This document shows, one piece after another, positions 1-7,871 of a DNA stretch of 64,000 nt (within the stretch, counting starts at the first letter, position 1; the number at the start of each line of letters is the position of its first letter). Both the position numbers and the translations under genes were made by a program. The notes under the pieces were generated by a model. It searched no databases and was not told the DNA's origin. It worked only from the letters and a program-made list of their open reading frames with translations. Source of the DNA: Helicobacter cetorum MIT 00-7128 (lineage in GTDB: Bacteria; Campylobacterota; Campylobacteria; Campylobacterales; Helicobacteraceae); contig NC_017737.1 of NCBI RefSeq assembly GCF_000259255.1, positions 1,054,001 through 1,118,000 on the forward strand. The letters are read 5' to 3'.

Positions 1-325
1 TAGTGCTAAAATGGAGCGTTTTGAAAAAATTTTGATTAATTCTTGTGAGCAATGTGGGCGTAGCGATTTAATGGAATTAGAGGTGCTTAAAAATTTAAAG
101 GAAGTGCTAATGGCTTATCCTAAAGCAAGTATTTTGGATTTTAATGGTGAAAAATTGCAAACAAGTTTGAATGCTGAAAATGGCATTATCATAGGACCTG
201 AAGGGGGATTTAGCGAGCAAGAAAGAGAGCGATTTAAAACACATAGAATTTATAGCGCTCCTATGCCTATGGTGCTAAAATCTGAGAGTGCATGCGTATT
301 TGTAGCAAGCTTGGCGCAGGTTTAG
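1..325 (+). CDS. rsmE: RsmE, 16S rRNA m3U1498 methyltransferase (3' part)
   Basis: This SPOUT-class enzyme methylates N3 of U1498 in 16S rRNA of the assembled 30S subunit, using S-adenosylmethionine. The window begins inside the gene. The frame is open from base 2 and ends at TAG 323-325, so about 107 codons are visible, roughly the C-terminal half of a protein usually near 225 residues. The visible part has the family signature segments: EQCGRS, the knot motif GPEGGFSEQE, and a final LKSESACVFVASLAQ in place of the usual L..RILR.ETA. The ATG at base 11 is internal and not the start. In H. pylori the homologue is HP0374. It is followed there by homC and dcd, whereas here three unknown genes lie before dcd. 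Confidence 0.88.
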   Translation, partial: SAKMERFEKILINSCEQCGRSDLMELEVLKNLKEVLMAYPKASILDFNGEKLQTSLNAENGIIIGPEGGFSEQERERFKTHRIYSAPMPMVLKSESACVFVASLAQV

Positions 326-337
326 ATGGGTGAAATT

Positions 338-362
338 AAAATAGTTCAACTATTTTTAAAGA
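338..362 (+). terminator. Weak hairpin after rsmE
   Basis: An AT-rich stem AAAATAGT (338-345) pairs with ACTATTTT (349-356) around a TCA loop and runs into a T stretch. It starts 12 bases after the rsmE stop. The stem is weak, so termination here is only plausible. Confidence 0.35.
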
Positions 363-488
363 AATACTGAAACACTCAATGGAATTTTTTTACCAATGCT
401 AAAAAATTGCGATAATTAATTGAGAGCTATTTTTTGATTTGCAAGCGATTTTTGATCGTATGTTTTTATTTTTTATGTTAGCAAACTA

Positions 489-827
489 CTATTGTGGGAT
501 TTTATTGTTGCATTTAAAAGCAAAATTAGTATCATTGTATTCAAATTCTTCTAATCCTTTTAAACCGCAAATCTCTTTTGCTCTTTGTAGAAATTTATTA
601 GCCAACTCTTCTTTTTCTTTTTTCAGCGTTGAAGGCTTTATTTCTTTTTGTGTAACTTCTTTTTTGTCTTTTATTGTATTAGTAGGAATATTAAGCGTAA
701 ATTCAAAAGAGCTACCTAAATAGAGCCAAATAAAAAAGATGATAATCAAGCCACCAAAAAGAGCTAGTAACCAAATAATGATTTTTATAACAACAAATAA
801 AGCTTTTTTATTCACAATATCAGACAT
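489..827 (-). CDS. Small membrane protein with C-terminal two-cysteine motif (copy A)
   Basis: This 112-residue protein is unrecognised. It has a lysine-containing N-terminus, one long or two short hydrophobic membrane segments at residues 10-42 (WLLALFGGLIIIFFIWLYLG), a charged linker rich in Lys and Glu, and a C-terminus with the pattern C...F.Y.....F.F.C. Its membrane segment is clearly related to that of the next gene upstream (WLSALVGGLIIFFLTWCYLF), and its last 25 residues match the cysteine motif of both upstream genes. The start ATG overlaps the upstream stop in the form TAATG, so it is translationally coupled and is the last gene of a three-gene reverse-strand operon. By the positive-inside rule the cysteine domain probably faces the periplasm. 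No function can be assigned. Confidence 0.7.
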   Translation of the reverse strand: MSDIVNKKALFVVIKIIIWLLALFGGLIIIFFIWLYLGSSFEFTLNIPTNTIKDKKEVTQKEIKPSTLKKEKEELANKFLQRAKEICGLKGLEEFEYNDTNFAFKCNNKIPQ

Positions 828-1177
828 TAATCACACTCAAAAGATAAGCCTTTGTCGCCATATGAAAAAAATTTAACTTTTTTTTGACAATTACTTTCTA
901 ATTTTTTAAGCAAATCGCTTATAAATTTTATTCTCTCTTCTTTCATTTGTAATTCTGTTGCAATATTCTTTTCTTTAAGCTTATTGGTCTCTATTGCAAT
1001 TTTTTTAATCTCTATTTCTTTTTGTGCTATTTCAATGTCAATCTTCCCTTTTTTCTTTATATGGAGTGAAAGAGAGCTGAAAAGATAGCACCAAGTTAGA
1101 AAAAAAATAATCAATCCTCCAACAAGTGCCGATAACCAAAAAGTTATGTTTTTGGTTATAGAAAGCACTTTTTTCAT
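827..1177 (-). CDS. Small membrane protein with C-terminal two-cysteine motif (copy B)
   Basis: This 116-residue protein is unrecognised. I start it at the ATG at 1177, giving MKKVLSITKN, rather than the ATG 36 bases further upstream, because this start lies one base after the stop of the upstream gene and gives a normal basic N-terminus before the membrane segment. Residues about 12-36 are hydrophobic (FWLSALVGGLIIFFLTWCYL), residues about 45-85 form a charged probable coiled coil, and the last 25 residues carry C......FFSY......F.C. It is a paralogue of the following gene over the membrane segment. Expression is probably from the promoter in front of the first gene of the cluster. Confidence 0.65.
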   Translation of the reverse strand: MKKVLSITKNITFWLSALVGGLIIFFLTWCYLFSSLSLHIKKKGKIDIEIAQKEIEIKKIAIETNKLKEKNIATELQMKEERIKFISDLLKKLESNCQKKVKFFSYGDKGLSFECD

Positions 1178-1178
1178 T

Positions 1179-1661
1179 TTAATATCTAAGCATAGGGTTG
1201 TTAAAATAGTCAAACATTTTGATATTGTTTTGTGGTTTTTTGTTTGTGTTTTGAGAGTTAAGATTATTGTTTAATGGTTTTTCTAATGGTTGCTCTGTAT
1301 GGTTGTCATTACACTCGGCTAAGAATTTTCCATAACCCTCATCATAATCAAAGCGCTTAATGCCATTAGGCTTGCAGTTTTCTAAAAAAGCTTGATAAGC
1401 TTTTTGAAATCTCTTACTTTGCTCTTCTTTTTGTTTGCGCTCAATGATAAGATTTCTTTCTCTTTGAATTTCTGTAAGCCATCTTGAAGTTTCAATATCT
1501 TTTTGAATATTCTTCTCTTGTAATCCAATATTGCTAGGCTTTTTAATGCTATAGCAATTTTCAACCAGCTTGTTATTGCCAAAACACAAAGAACCCTCTA
1601 GTTCAAACTTATCTAATTTTTTGTTAAGCTTATATAAATGCCAATTTAAAATATTTTGCAT
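1179..1661 (-). CDS. Unknown protein with internal two-cysteine motif (copy C, first gene of cluster)
   Basis: This 160-residue protein has no obvious membrane segment or signal peptide. A charged central region (about 50-95) looks helical. At about residues 95-115 it has ENCKPNGIKRFDYDEGYGKF followed by a second Cys, the same C...F.Y.[DE]...F..C spacing found at the C-termini of the two downstream genes. A polar Asn/Gln/Lys-rich tail of about 45 residues follows. Two further Cys lie in the N-terminal part (SLCFG and ENCYS). The start is supported by a strong Shine-Dalgarno sequence (AAGGAG, 7 bases before ATG). It heads a reverse-strand cluster at the place where H. pylori carries homC. The function is unknown. 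Confidence 0.65.
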   Translation of the reverse strand: MQNILNWHLYKLNKKLDKFELEGSLCFGNNKLVENCYSIKKPSNIGLQEKNIQKDIETSRWLTEIQRERNLIIERKQKEEQSKRFQKAYQAFLENCKPNGIKRFDYDEGYGKFLAECNDNHTEQPLEKPLNNNLNSQNTNKKPQNNIKMFDYFNNPMLRY

Positions 1662-1683
1662 AAAAACTCCTTTTTTGAGTTGA

Positions 1684-1689
1684 ATTATA
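1684..1689 (-). promoter_or_regulatory. Promoter -10 box for the three-gene cluster
   Basis: On the reverse strand TATAAT is read here, about 23 bases before the start codon of the first cluster gene. It is the expected Helicobacter housekeeping -10 hexamer. No good -35 is seen, which is usual in this genus. Confidence 0.5.
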
Positions 1690-1746
1690 AAATGGCATTG
1701 TAACTTAAAAGGACTTAATCATTGTTGTTTTTAAAAGTTATTAAAA

Positions 1747-2313
1747 TCACTTCAAAATCTTAGGTAGCGTAATACCAACTTGACCTTGATACTTACCGCC
1801 CCTATCTTTATAGCTTTGCTCACACATTTCATCGCCTTGTAAAAACACCACTTGAGCGATGCCTTCATTCGCATAGACTTTGGCAGGTAAATTCGTGGTG
1901 TTAGAAATTTCAATGGTAATATAGCCTTCAAATTCCGGCTCAAAGGGCGTAACATTCACAATAATCCCACACCTTGCGTAAGTGCTTTTACCCAAGCAAA
2001 TCGCCAAAGTATCTTTTGGCATTTTAAAATATTCTATCGTATGAGCTAAAGCGAATGCATTAGCTGGCAAGATAAAATAGCCATCTTTGCTCGCATCAAT
2101 TTTAGTCGCATTATTAGGGTCAAAGTTTTTAGGGTCAATTAAAGCGTTGGTGTTATCAAAAAGCATAAATTCACTTCCCACCCTAATATCATACCCATAA
2201 CTACTCAAGCCATAACTAATCACATTTTTACCGACTTGTTTTTCGCAAAAAGGGCTAATCATGCCATGCTCTAAACTCATCTTTTTTATCCAAGAATCCG
2301 ATTTTAATCCCAT
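1747..2313 (-). CDS. dcd: dCTP deaminase
   Basis: This enzyme deaminates dCTP to dUTP, which the Dut enzyme encoded at about 33.7 kb in this window turns into dUMP for thymidylate synthesis. The protein is 188 residues, the normal length. It shows the family segments [10 protein letters not shown] and the catalytic-glutamate region [18 protein letters not shown], then the C-terminal nucleotide-binding part ending [13 protein letters not shown]. The gene is divergent from accB, as in H. pylori (HP0372 and HP0371). Nothing looks abnormal in it. Confidence 0.95.
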   Translation of the reverse strand: MGLKSDSWIKKMSLEHGMISPFCEKQVGKNVISYGLSSYGYDIRVGSEFMLFDNTNALIDPKNFDPNNATKIDASKDGYFILPANAFALAHTIEYFKMPKDTLAICLGKSTYARCGIIVNVTPFEPEFEGYITIEISNTTNLPAKVYANEGIAQVVFLQGDEMCEQSYKDRGGKYQGQVGITLPKILK

Positions 2314-2337
2314 TTAGTTCCTTTAACTCTGTTTCGT

Positions 2338-2376
2338 TATAATATAGGGCGTTGGTAGCCTTAAAGTTTTTATAAT
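2338..2376 (+). promoter_or_regulatory. Putative -10 boxes upstream of accB
   Basis: Two forward TATAAT hexamers occur in the dcd/accB divergent region, at 2338-2343 and 2371-2376. Either could serve accB, with leaders of roughly 105-140 bases. The second is part of the inverted repeat at 2371-2391. Which one is used cannot be told from sequence. Confidence 0.4.
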
Positions 2377-2391
2377 AATTATGTTATTATA
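2371..2391. promoter_or_regulatory. Perfect inverted repeat between dcd and accB
   Basis: The arms TATAATAA (2371-2378) and TTATTATA (2384-2391) are exact reverse complements separated by TTATG. The repeat contains a forward and a reverse TATAAT, so each arm could be a -10 box for one of the two divergent genes. The symmetry and AT richness resemble operators of Fur-type or NikR-type regulators, but the spacing does not match either consensus well. It could also arise simply from two facing promoters. Confidence 0.4.
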
Positions 2392-2485
2392 ACAAGAATT
2401 ATTTGCTTAGAGCGCTTATTTGTTTAAGACAATTAGTAGGGCGTCTAGGGCGTATCATTAAGTATAGAAAAAGGAATGTATCATA

Positions 2486-2968
2486 ATGAATCTTTCTGAA
2501 ATTGAAGAGCTGATAAAAGAATTTAAGACTTCTGATTTAGGGCATCTAAAACTAAAACATGAGCATTTTGAGTTGGTATTGGATAAAGAATCTGCTTTTA
2601 GTAAGCATAAAAATTCAAATGCACCTGCTATGACTAATGTTTCTGCTCCGCTTATGGCAATAGAGGCTAGTATGCCAGCTACTCAAGCCCCTGTGCCTAT
2701 GGTATGCACGCCTATTGTAGATAAGAAAGAAGATTTTGTGCTTTCACCTATGGTAGGGACTTTCTACCATGCGCCATCTCCGGGAGCTGAGCCTTATATA
2801 AAAGTAGGCGATACACTCAAAAAGGGTCAAGTCATAGGCATAGTAGAGGCTATGAAAATTATGAATGAAATTGAAGTGGAATATCCTTGCAAGGTTGTTT
2901 CTATTGAAGTTGCAGATGCTCAGCCGGTAGAATATGGCACTAAATTGATTAAGATTGAAAAGCTCTAA
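2486..2968 (+). CDS. accB: Biotin carboxyl carrier protein of acetyl-CoA carboxylase
   Basis: AccB carries the biotin that AccC carboxylates and that the AccA/AccD transferase uses to make malonyl-CoA for fatty acid synthesis. It has 160 residues. The N-terminal helical part (1-40) is followed by an Ala/Pro/Thr/Met-rich flexible linker (about 45-85) and the biotinyl domain (about 88-160). The biotinylation site is the Lys in VEAMKIMNEIE. AccC follows after a few bases, so the two form an operon that ends at the terminator at 4358. Confidence 0.95.
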   Translation: MNLSEIEELIKEFKTSDLGHLKLKHEHFELVLDKESAFSKHKNSNAPAMTNVSAPLMAIEASMPATQAPVPMVCTPIVDKKEDFVLSPMVGTFYHAPSPGAEPYIKVGDTLKKGQVIGIVEAMKIMNEIEVEYPCKVVSIEVADAQPVEYGTKLIKIEKL

Positions 2969-2972
2969 TTCC

Positions 2973-4337
2973 ATGGCAGAAAATAAAAAAGTAGAAAAGA
3001 AAAAACTCTCACGCATTTTAATTGCCAATCGTGGTGAGATTGCCTTAAGAGCCATTCAAACCATTCAAGAAATGGGTAAAGAGTCTGTTGCAATTTATTC
3101 TATTGCGGATAAAGATGCACATTATCTCAACACAGCTAATGCAAAGGTGTGTGTAGGTGGAGCTAAATCAAGCGAGAGTTATTTGAATATCCCTGCAATC
3201 ATTAGTGCGGCAGAGTTATTTGAGGCTGATGCAATTTTCCCCGGATATGGGTTTTTGAGTGAGAATCAAAATTTTGTAGAGATTTGCTCTCATCATGCTT
3301 TGGAGTTTATAGGGCCAAGTGCGAAAGTTATGGCGCTAATGAGCGATAAGTCTAAGGCAAAAAGCGTGATGAAAAAAGCCGGAATGCCTGTGATTGAGGG
3401 AAGTGAAGGTATTCTTAAAAGTTATAAAGAGGCAGAAGAATTAGCTGAAAAGATTGGCTATCCTGTGATGATAAAAGCTGCTGCTGGTGGGGGAGGCAGA
3501 GGCATGCGTGTGGTGCAAGACAAATCTTTATTGAAAAATCTCTATCTCTCTGCAGAGGCAGAGGCATTAAGCGCATTTGGTGATGGGAGCGTGTATTTAG
3601 AGAAGTTTATCCATAAGCCCAAGCATATTGAAGTGCAAATTTTAGCCGATAAGCATGGCAATGTTATTCATGTAGGCGAGAGGGATTGTTCTGTGCAAAG
3701 GCGCCAACAAAAGCTTATTGAAGAAACCCCAGCAGTTGTTTTAGAAGAGAGTGTGCGCAAGCGTTTGTTAGAAACAGCTGTAAAAGCGGCTAAATATATT
3801 GGCTATGTAGGGGCTGGAACTTTTGAGTTTTTGCTAGATTCCAATATGAAAGATTTTTATTTTATGGAGATGAACACTCGCTTGCAAGTAGAACATACGA
3901 TTAGTGAAATGGTAAGCGGATTAAATCTTATTGAATGGATGATTAAAATTGCTGAGGGCGAGGAATTGCCCAAGCAAGAAAGTTTTACTTGCAAAGGACA
4001 TGCGATAGAATGTAGGATTACTGCAGAAGACCCTAAAAAATTCTATCCAAGTCCGGGTAAAATCACTGAATGGATTGCACCGGGTGGCTTGAATGTGCGC
4101 CTTGATTCACATGCGCATGCCAATTATGTTGTGCCTACACATTATGATTCTATGATAGGTAAACTCATTGTTTGGGCTGAAGATAGAGAAAGAGCTATCG
4201 CTAAGATGAAAAGAGCCTTGAAAGAATTTAAGGTAGAGGGCATTAAAACAACCATTGCTTTTCATATTGAAATGCTTGATAATGCCGATTTCAAGCAGGC
4301 AAAAATCCATACCAAGTATTTAGAAGAAAATTCTTAA
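2973..4337 (+). CDS. accC: Biotin carboxylase subunit of acetyl-CoA carboxylase
   Basis: AccC uses ATP and bicarbonate to carboxylate the biotin on AccB. I chose the ATG at 2973 (MAENKKVEKKKLSRIL) over an in-frame TTG at 2955 that lies inside the end of accB. This gives 454 residues, the usual length. The ATP-grasp features are clear: the N-terminal ILIANRGEIALRAI, the glycine-rich loop KAAAGGGGRGMRVV, ERDCSVQRRQQKLIEE, and the catalytic EMNTRLQVEHTISE. It lies 4 bases after accB. A strong hairpin terminator follows the stop codon. Confidence 0.96.
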   Translation: MAENKKVEKKKLSRILIANRGEIALRAIQTIQEMGKESVAIYSIADKDAHYLNTANAKVCVGGAKSSESYLNIPAIISAAELFEADAIFPGYGFLSENQNFVEICSHHALEFIGPSAKVMALMSDKSKAKSVMKKAGMPVIEGSEGILKSYKEAEELAEKIGYPVMIKAAAGGGGRGMRVVQDKSLLKNLYLSAEAEALSAFGDGSVYLEKFIHKPKHIEVQILADKHGNVIHVGERDCSVQRRQQKLIEETPAVVLEESVRKRLLETAVKAAKYIGYVGAGTFEFLLDSNMKDFYFMEMNTRLQVEHTISEMVSGLNLIEWMIKIAEGEELPKQESFTCKGHAIECRITAEDPKKFYPSPGKITEWIAPGGLNVRLDSHAHANYVVPTHYDSMIGKLIVWAEDRERAIAKMKRALKEFKVEGIKTTIAFHIEMLDNADFKQAKIHTKYLEENS

Positions 4338-4357
4338 GGTTTCTTAAAGATTTTTCT

Positions 4358-4385
4358 ATCCTCTAGTATTAACTAGGGGATTTTT
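4358..4385 (+). terminator. Rho-independent terminator after accC
   Basis: A 10-bp stem, ATCCTCTAGT (4358-4367) with ACTAGGGGAT (4372-4381), has one G-U pair and an ATTA loop, and is followed by a T run. It lies 20 bases after the accC stop and separates the acc operon from the outer membrane protein gene. Confidence 0.8.
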
Positions 4386-4493
4386 AGAACAGACTTCAAA
4401 TTTTTAAGCGATTAAAAATCTCTTTGTTTTTCTTTTTCTAAGCTCTTTATTTTTAAACTCAAATTTCAATTTCTCATTTTAGAACTTTTCTGC

Positions 4494-4499
4494 TACAAT
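4494..4499 (+). promoter_or_regulatory. Promoter -10 box (TACAAT) of the outer membrane protein gene
   Basis: An extended -10 (TGcTACAAT) lies 47 bases before the ATG at 4547. The Shine-Dalgarno AAGGA lies 8-12 bases before that start. Together they suggest an intact, transcribed gene despite the broken reading frame. Confidence 0.55.
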
Positions 4500-4546
4500 T
4501 CAAGCTTATTTTCATTCGTAAAATCATTTTAAAAAAGGAAATTCTT

Positions 4547-7139
4547 ATGTCTCATCACACCATAAAACTTTTTAGTGCCTTAAGTTTAAGTCTAGCTAGT
4601 TCTTTAATGGCTGAAGAAAGCTCTTTCTTTCTTGGAGCTAACTATCAAATGGCACAAATGAAAGAAAACTCTTCTATGACTAATCCTAACTACAACCCCA
4701 ACGATTCTTTGGGGGGGGGGTATATATTCTCCCCTAAAGGTGCCTTTACTAAACTCTAATCAATTAGACACGCTTTCTAATGGTGTCTCTAGTCAAATCA
4801 CAAATTTACAAAACCAAATAAACACTTTAGGTAGTAGTGCTACAGCAGAGCAAAAAACACAACTCGCTCAACTAAACATTCAAAAACAAGCTATCAATGT
4901 TTTACAAGCTTTACAACAAGACCCTAGCTTGTTTAAAAACCCTCAAATAGAAAATCTAGCTAAAAGCTTGCAATTAAATGCAGGAATCACTCAAAATGGT
5001 GTGGGCATTATGAGCTTAGGTTTAGTGATGATTCAAACCAATGAATTATTGCAACTTATAAAAAATAATCCAACTACTAATCTTATTCAAACACATTCTA
5101 AAGAACAACCAACACTTATAACAAATAACTACGCCACTCATTCTAGCCCTACCTCTACTACAGAAGTGCTTAAAAGCCTTGATAGTTTAAGACTTTCATC
5201 TATTAAGGGGTATTTGGAGGGTTATTTAGAAGAGTTAAATGGCATGATGAATGGTCAATATTATCAACAAGGATTTCAGCATAACATAACTCTAAATACC
5301 ATAAAAACAAAGGTTCAAAGTATTTTAAGTGCTTTAAACTCTAATCAAGCATTCAATAGCTCAAGCATAACTGAAAGTTTAAAAACAATCATTGATGATT
5401 TGAATGCAAACACTATCGGTAGGAATGACACCATTACAGATAAAGAGATTTTACAAAATGGGCTTATAGGGTGGAGCGAAAATGAAGGTGCAAAAATAAC
5501 TCCACATGCCTATTTGACCCCTAACTTTGGTATCAACTCTCTTATGCTCTTTCAAATGCTACAAGGCATAGCTAAAAATCAAAAAGATGTGAATTACGCT
5601 TACGCACTAAGCTATGCGTTCCAACACTTTAGAAAACAATATGTCAATTTCTTTAGTAATGAAGTTTATAATGGTTGTGCTTTTAAGTCTAATGATTGTG
5701 GCAAACTTGTATCACCTCCTACTTTGCAAAATTTAATAGAAAAGATAGACCCCAAACTTATTCCAACCTATAAGCAACTCCTTAATAAAGCCAGCAATGA
5801 ATTTCAAAAAACTATGGAGACTGCCGACGCTATAGGTAGTGCAAGTGCTTTTACTTCAGCCATGACAACATTAAAAAATAAGATTAGTGCTTTAGCCAAT
5901 TCAAATGATAAGCAACAAGCCCTTAATATTATTGATAAAATGCTTACAGATATTCCTATTTATGATGCCCAAAGCTCTAATTTTAACATGCAACTAAGTG
6001 CATGGATGTGGGGTATTGTTATGAATAGCCCAACTACAGTGCATATTACTGTTCTTAGTGGTCAAACAAAAAATGGTGTTAAGGAAAATTCAAGCGTTGT
6101 TATTAGTGGTTCATTTGTGCCTGCTGATGGTTGCAGTGGCAACTGCAGTGAATACCAATATACGCCTAAAATAAAAACCCCACAACAACTCTATCATGCT
6201 GTTTCAGATTGGTGGAACAATATGGGCAACATAGCTAACGCCCTTAACTCTCATAATCCTAAAGAAATAGGTGTGGCAATTCAAAGCTTTGGTAATTTCT
6301 ATAACGAGCAATGGAAAAATAACCCACATTACCAACAAGGTGGAAGTTACCTTAATAAAAACCAAATCAAGCAAATCCTTAACAATATCAACACATCTCT
6401 ACCCAAAGCTGACCAACAAACCTTGCATTTTACTTTTATGGCTCTACCCACCAACTCTACTAATACTCTCTCTCAACAACACCAAGCTACCTACAATACT
6501 CTACAAGTTTCTAAACCCATAGCCTTAGCAAGTCTGAGCACTTTAGCGAGTATGTTTAATAACATGAACTACTTAAGCTCACCTACGACTACATTCACTA
6601 ACAATGATAAAGTTATAGAAAGCAAACAACAAGGTTATATGCTAGGCTTTGGAATCAAGGGTGGCTATAAACAAATGTTTAATCATTATATTAAAGGCAA
6701 TAGAGAAAGTAAAAAGAAATACGGACAATTTGGATTAAGATATTATGCTTTCTTAGATTATAACTATGGAGTCTTAAGTCAAAGAAACACTAATCAAGTT
6801 AATATGAACATGCTTACTTATGGTGTAGGTTTAGATATTCTAGTGAATATCTTTGAAAATAAACTAGCTAGTTATGGAATCTTTGGAGGATTTCAAGTAG
6901 CAGGTAATTCATGGTTGGCTACTAGAAAGTATTCTAGTAATATGAAAGATAAAATTAGAGCGACTCATTTTCAATGTTTGTTTGATTTTGGATTAAGAAC
7001 TAATATTCTTAGTCATCATGGTATTGAATTGGGCGTTAAGATTCCTATGCTTAGTCAAAGATATATTGACACAGCTAATCTTAAAGTGAATTATAAAAGA
7101 GAGTATGTTTATTATGTTGGGTATGTGTGGGGGTTTTAG
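4547..7139 (+). CDS. Helicobacter Hop/Hom-type outer membrane protein, phase-OFF (frameshift in G10)
   Basis: This is an outer membrane beta-barrel protein of the large Helicobacter family. The first 54 codons encode a signal peptide (HTIKLFSALSLSLASSLMAE) and the typical mature start EESSFFLGANYQM. At the G10 tract (4711-4720) the frame shifts, and the ribosome would stop at 4757-4759 after 70 residues. The remaining 799 codons lie in the +1 frame from the tract to 7139. They end in the family barrel domain (GFGIKGGYKQMF, FGLRYYAFLDYNYG, LTYGVGLDILVN, HHGIELGVKIPML) and the aromatic C-terminus YYVGYVWGF. Loss of one G, or gain of two, would give a protein of about 863 residues. The gene follows accC, where I recall HP0369/HP0368 in H. 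pylori. homC is the nearby H. pylori relative by position, but I cannot assign the subfamily. Confidence 0.85.
4711..4720 (+). repeat. G10 homopolymer, phase-variation tract
   Basis: Ten consecutive G follow codons for N-D-S-L-G and precede the frame change in the outer membrane protein gene. G9 or G12 restores the full reading frame; G10 as read here is off. Confidence 0.85.
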
Positions 7140-7277
7140 GATTAAGAGATTGAATAGGGGGGGATTTAATAAAAGTTATTTTTTTAGAATTTTAGAATAG
7201 GTATGTTATTATGGGGGTTTTTTTAGGAATAAAATTTGCTTGTTTTGTTTGAAAATTAAATGAAATAAGGATATAGG

Positions 7278-7871
7278 ATGCCTAAGATTCACAATTATAG
7301 TCAAAACCTAGTAGCAAGAAGCTATCATAATAAACAGCCTAAGATGGCTGTTGAAAACAATCAAAAAGAATTGACAAATTCTTTAGAGACTACACCAATA
7401 AACGAACTTGCACAGCATATTAAGTCCGATAATATCGCCATAGGGAACTTACAAAAACGCCTTAAAGATTTAACAAGCATGCATAAGGATATAGAAGAAC
7501 TTATTTCACTCTCCAAGGACTCTTTACAAAATCAAGCAGATAGTTTTGATGAAGTTAAAAATCATCTCAATAAAACTTATCAAGCTTTTAGTCAAATTCC
7601 TTTAGAAAATCATTATATTTCAGAGTTGCAAGCCCCAAGTGATATAAAAATGAGCGATTCTCAAGCTTTAAGGGACTTTTCACAAAACTTACAAACAGAG
7701 AGAGAGAGCATACAAAATGCTCTTAATCAATGGAAAAAAGAGTTAAGCAAAGCCATTAGCTCCACAAAATACGATACTTTAGACAAAAATAGTCTTAATT
7801 TTGAGAAGTTTCAAAACGCTCATAACATTGAAAAAATCACTCCATCTCGCTTGCAGGAGTTACTCGCTTGA
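7278..7871 (+). CDS. Coiled-coil protein of unknown function (HP0367-like)
   Basis: This 197-residue protein is hydrophilic and predicted to be mostly helical, with no signal peptide or membrane segment. Regions about 45-90 (leucine-spaced helices) and 125-160 look like coiled coils. It is the positional equivalent of H. pylori HP0367, which lies beside pseC. It overlaps pseC by four bases (TTGA), so the two are translationally coupled and may serve the same flagellar glycosylation or assembly context, although no function is known to me. A short AG repeat (7697-7708) encodes part of TERES in this gene. Confidence 0.75.
   Translation: MPKIHNYSQNLVARSYHNKQPKMAVENNQKELTNSLETTPINELAQHIKSDNIAIGNLQKRLKDLTSMHKDIEELISLSKDSLQNQADSFDEVKNHLNKTYQAFSQIPLENHYISELQAPSDIKMSDSQALRDFSQNLQTERESIQNALNQWKKELSKAISSTKYDTLDKNSLNFEKFQNAHNIEKITPSRLQELLA

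Noticed and set aside
439-723. Forward open frame of 94 codons opposite the small membrane protein gene
   Set aside because: It is the antisense of the reverse-strand gene with matching hydrophobic bias and has no promoter or Shine-Dalgarno that stands out.
7140-7277. Gap after the outer membrane protein gene with G7 and G5/T8 runs
   Set aside because: No hairpin with adequate pairing and no clear promoter hexamer could be fixed; nothing reported.
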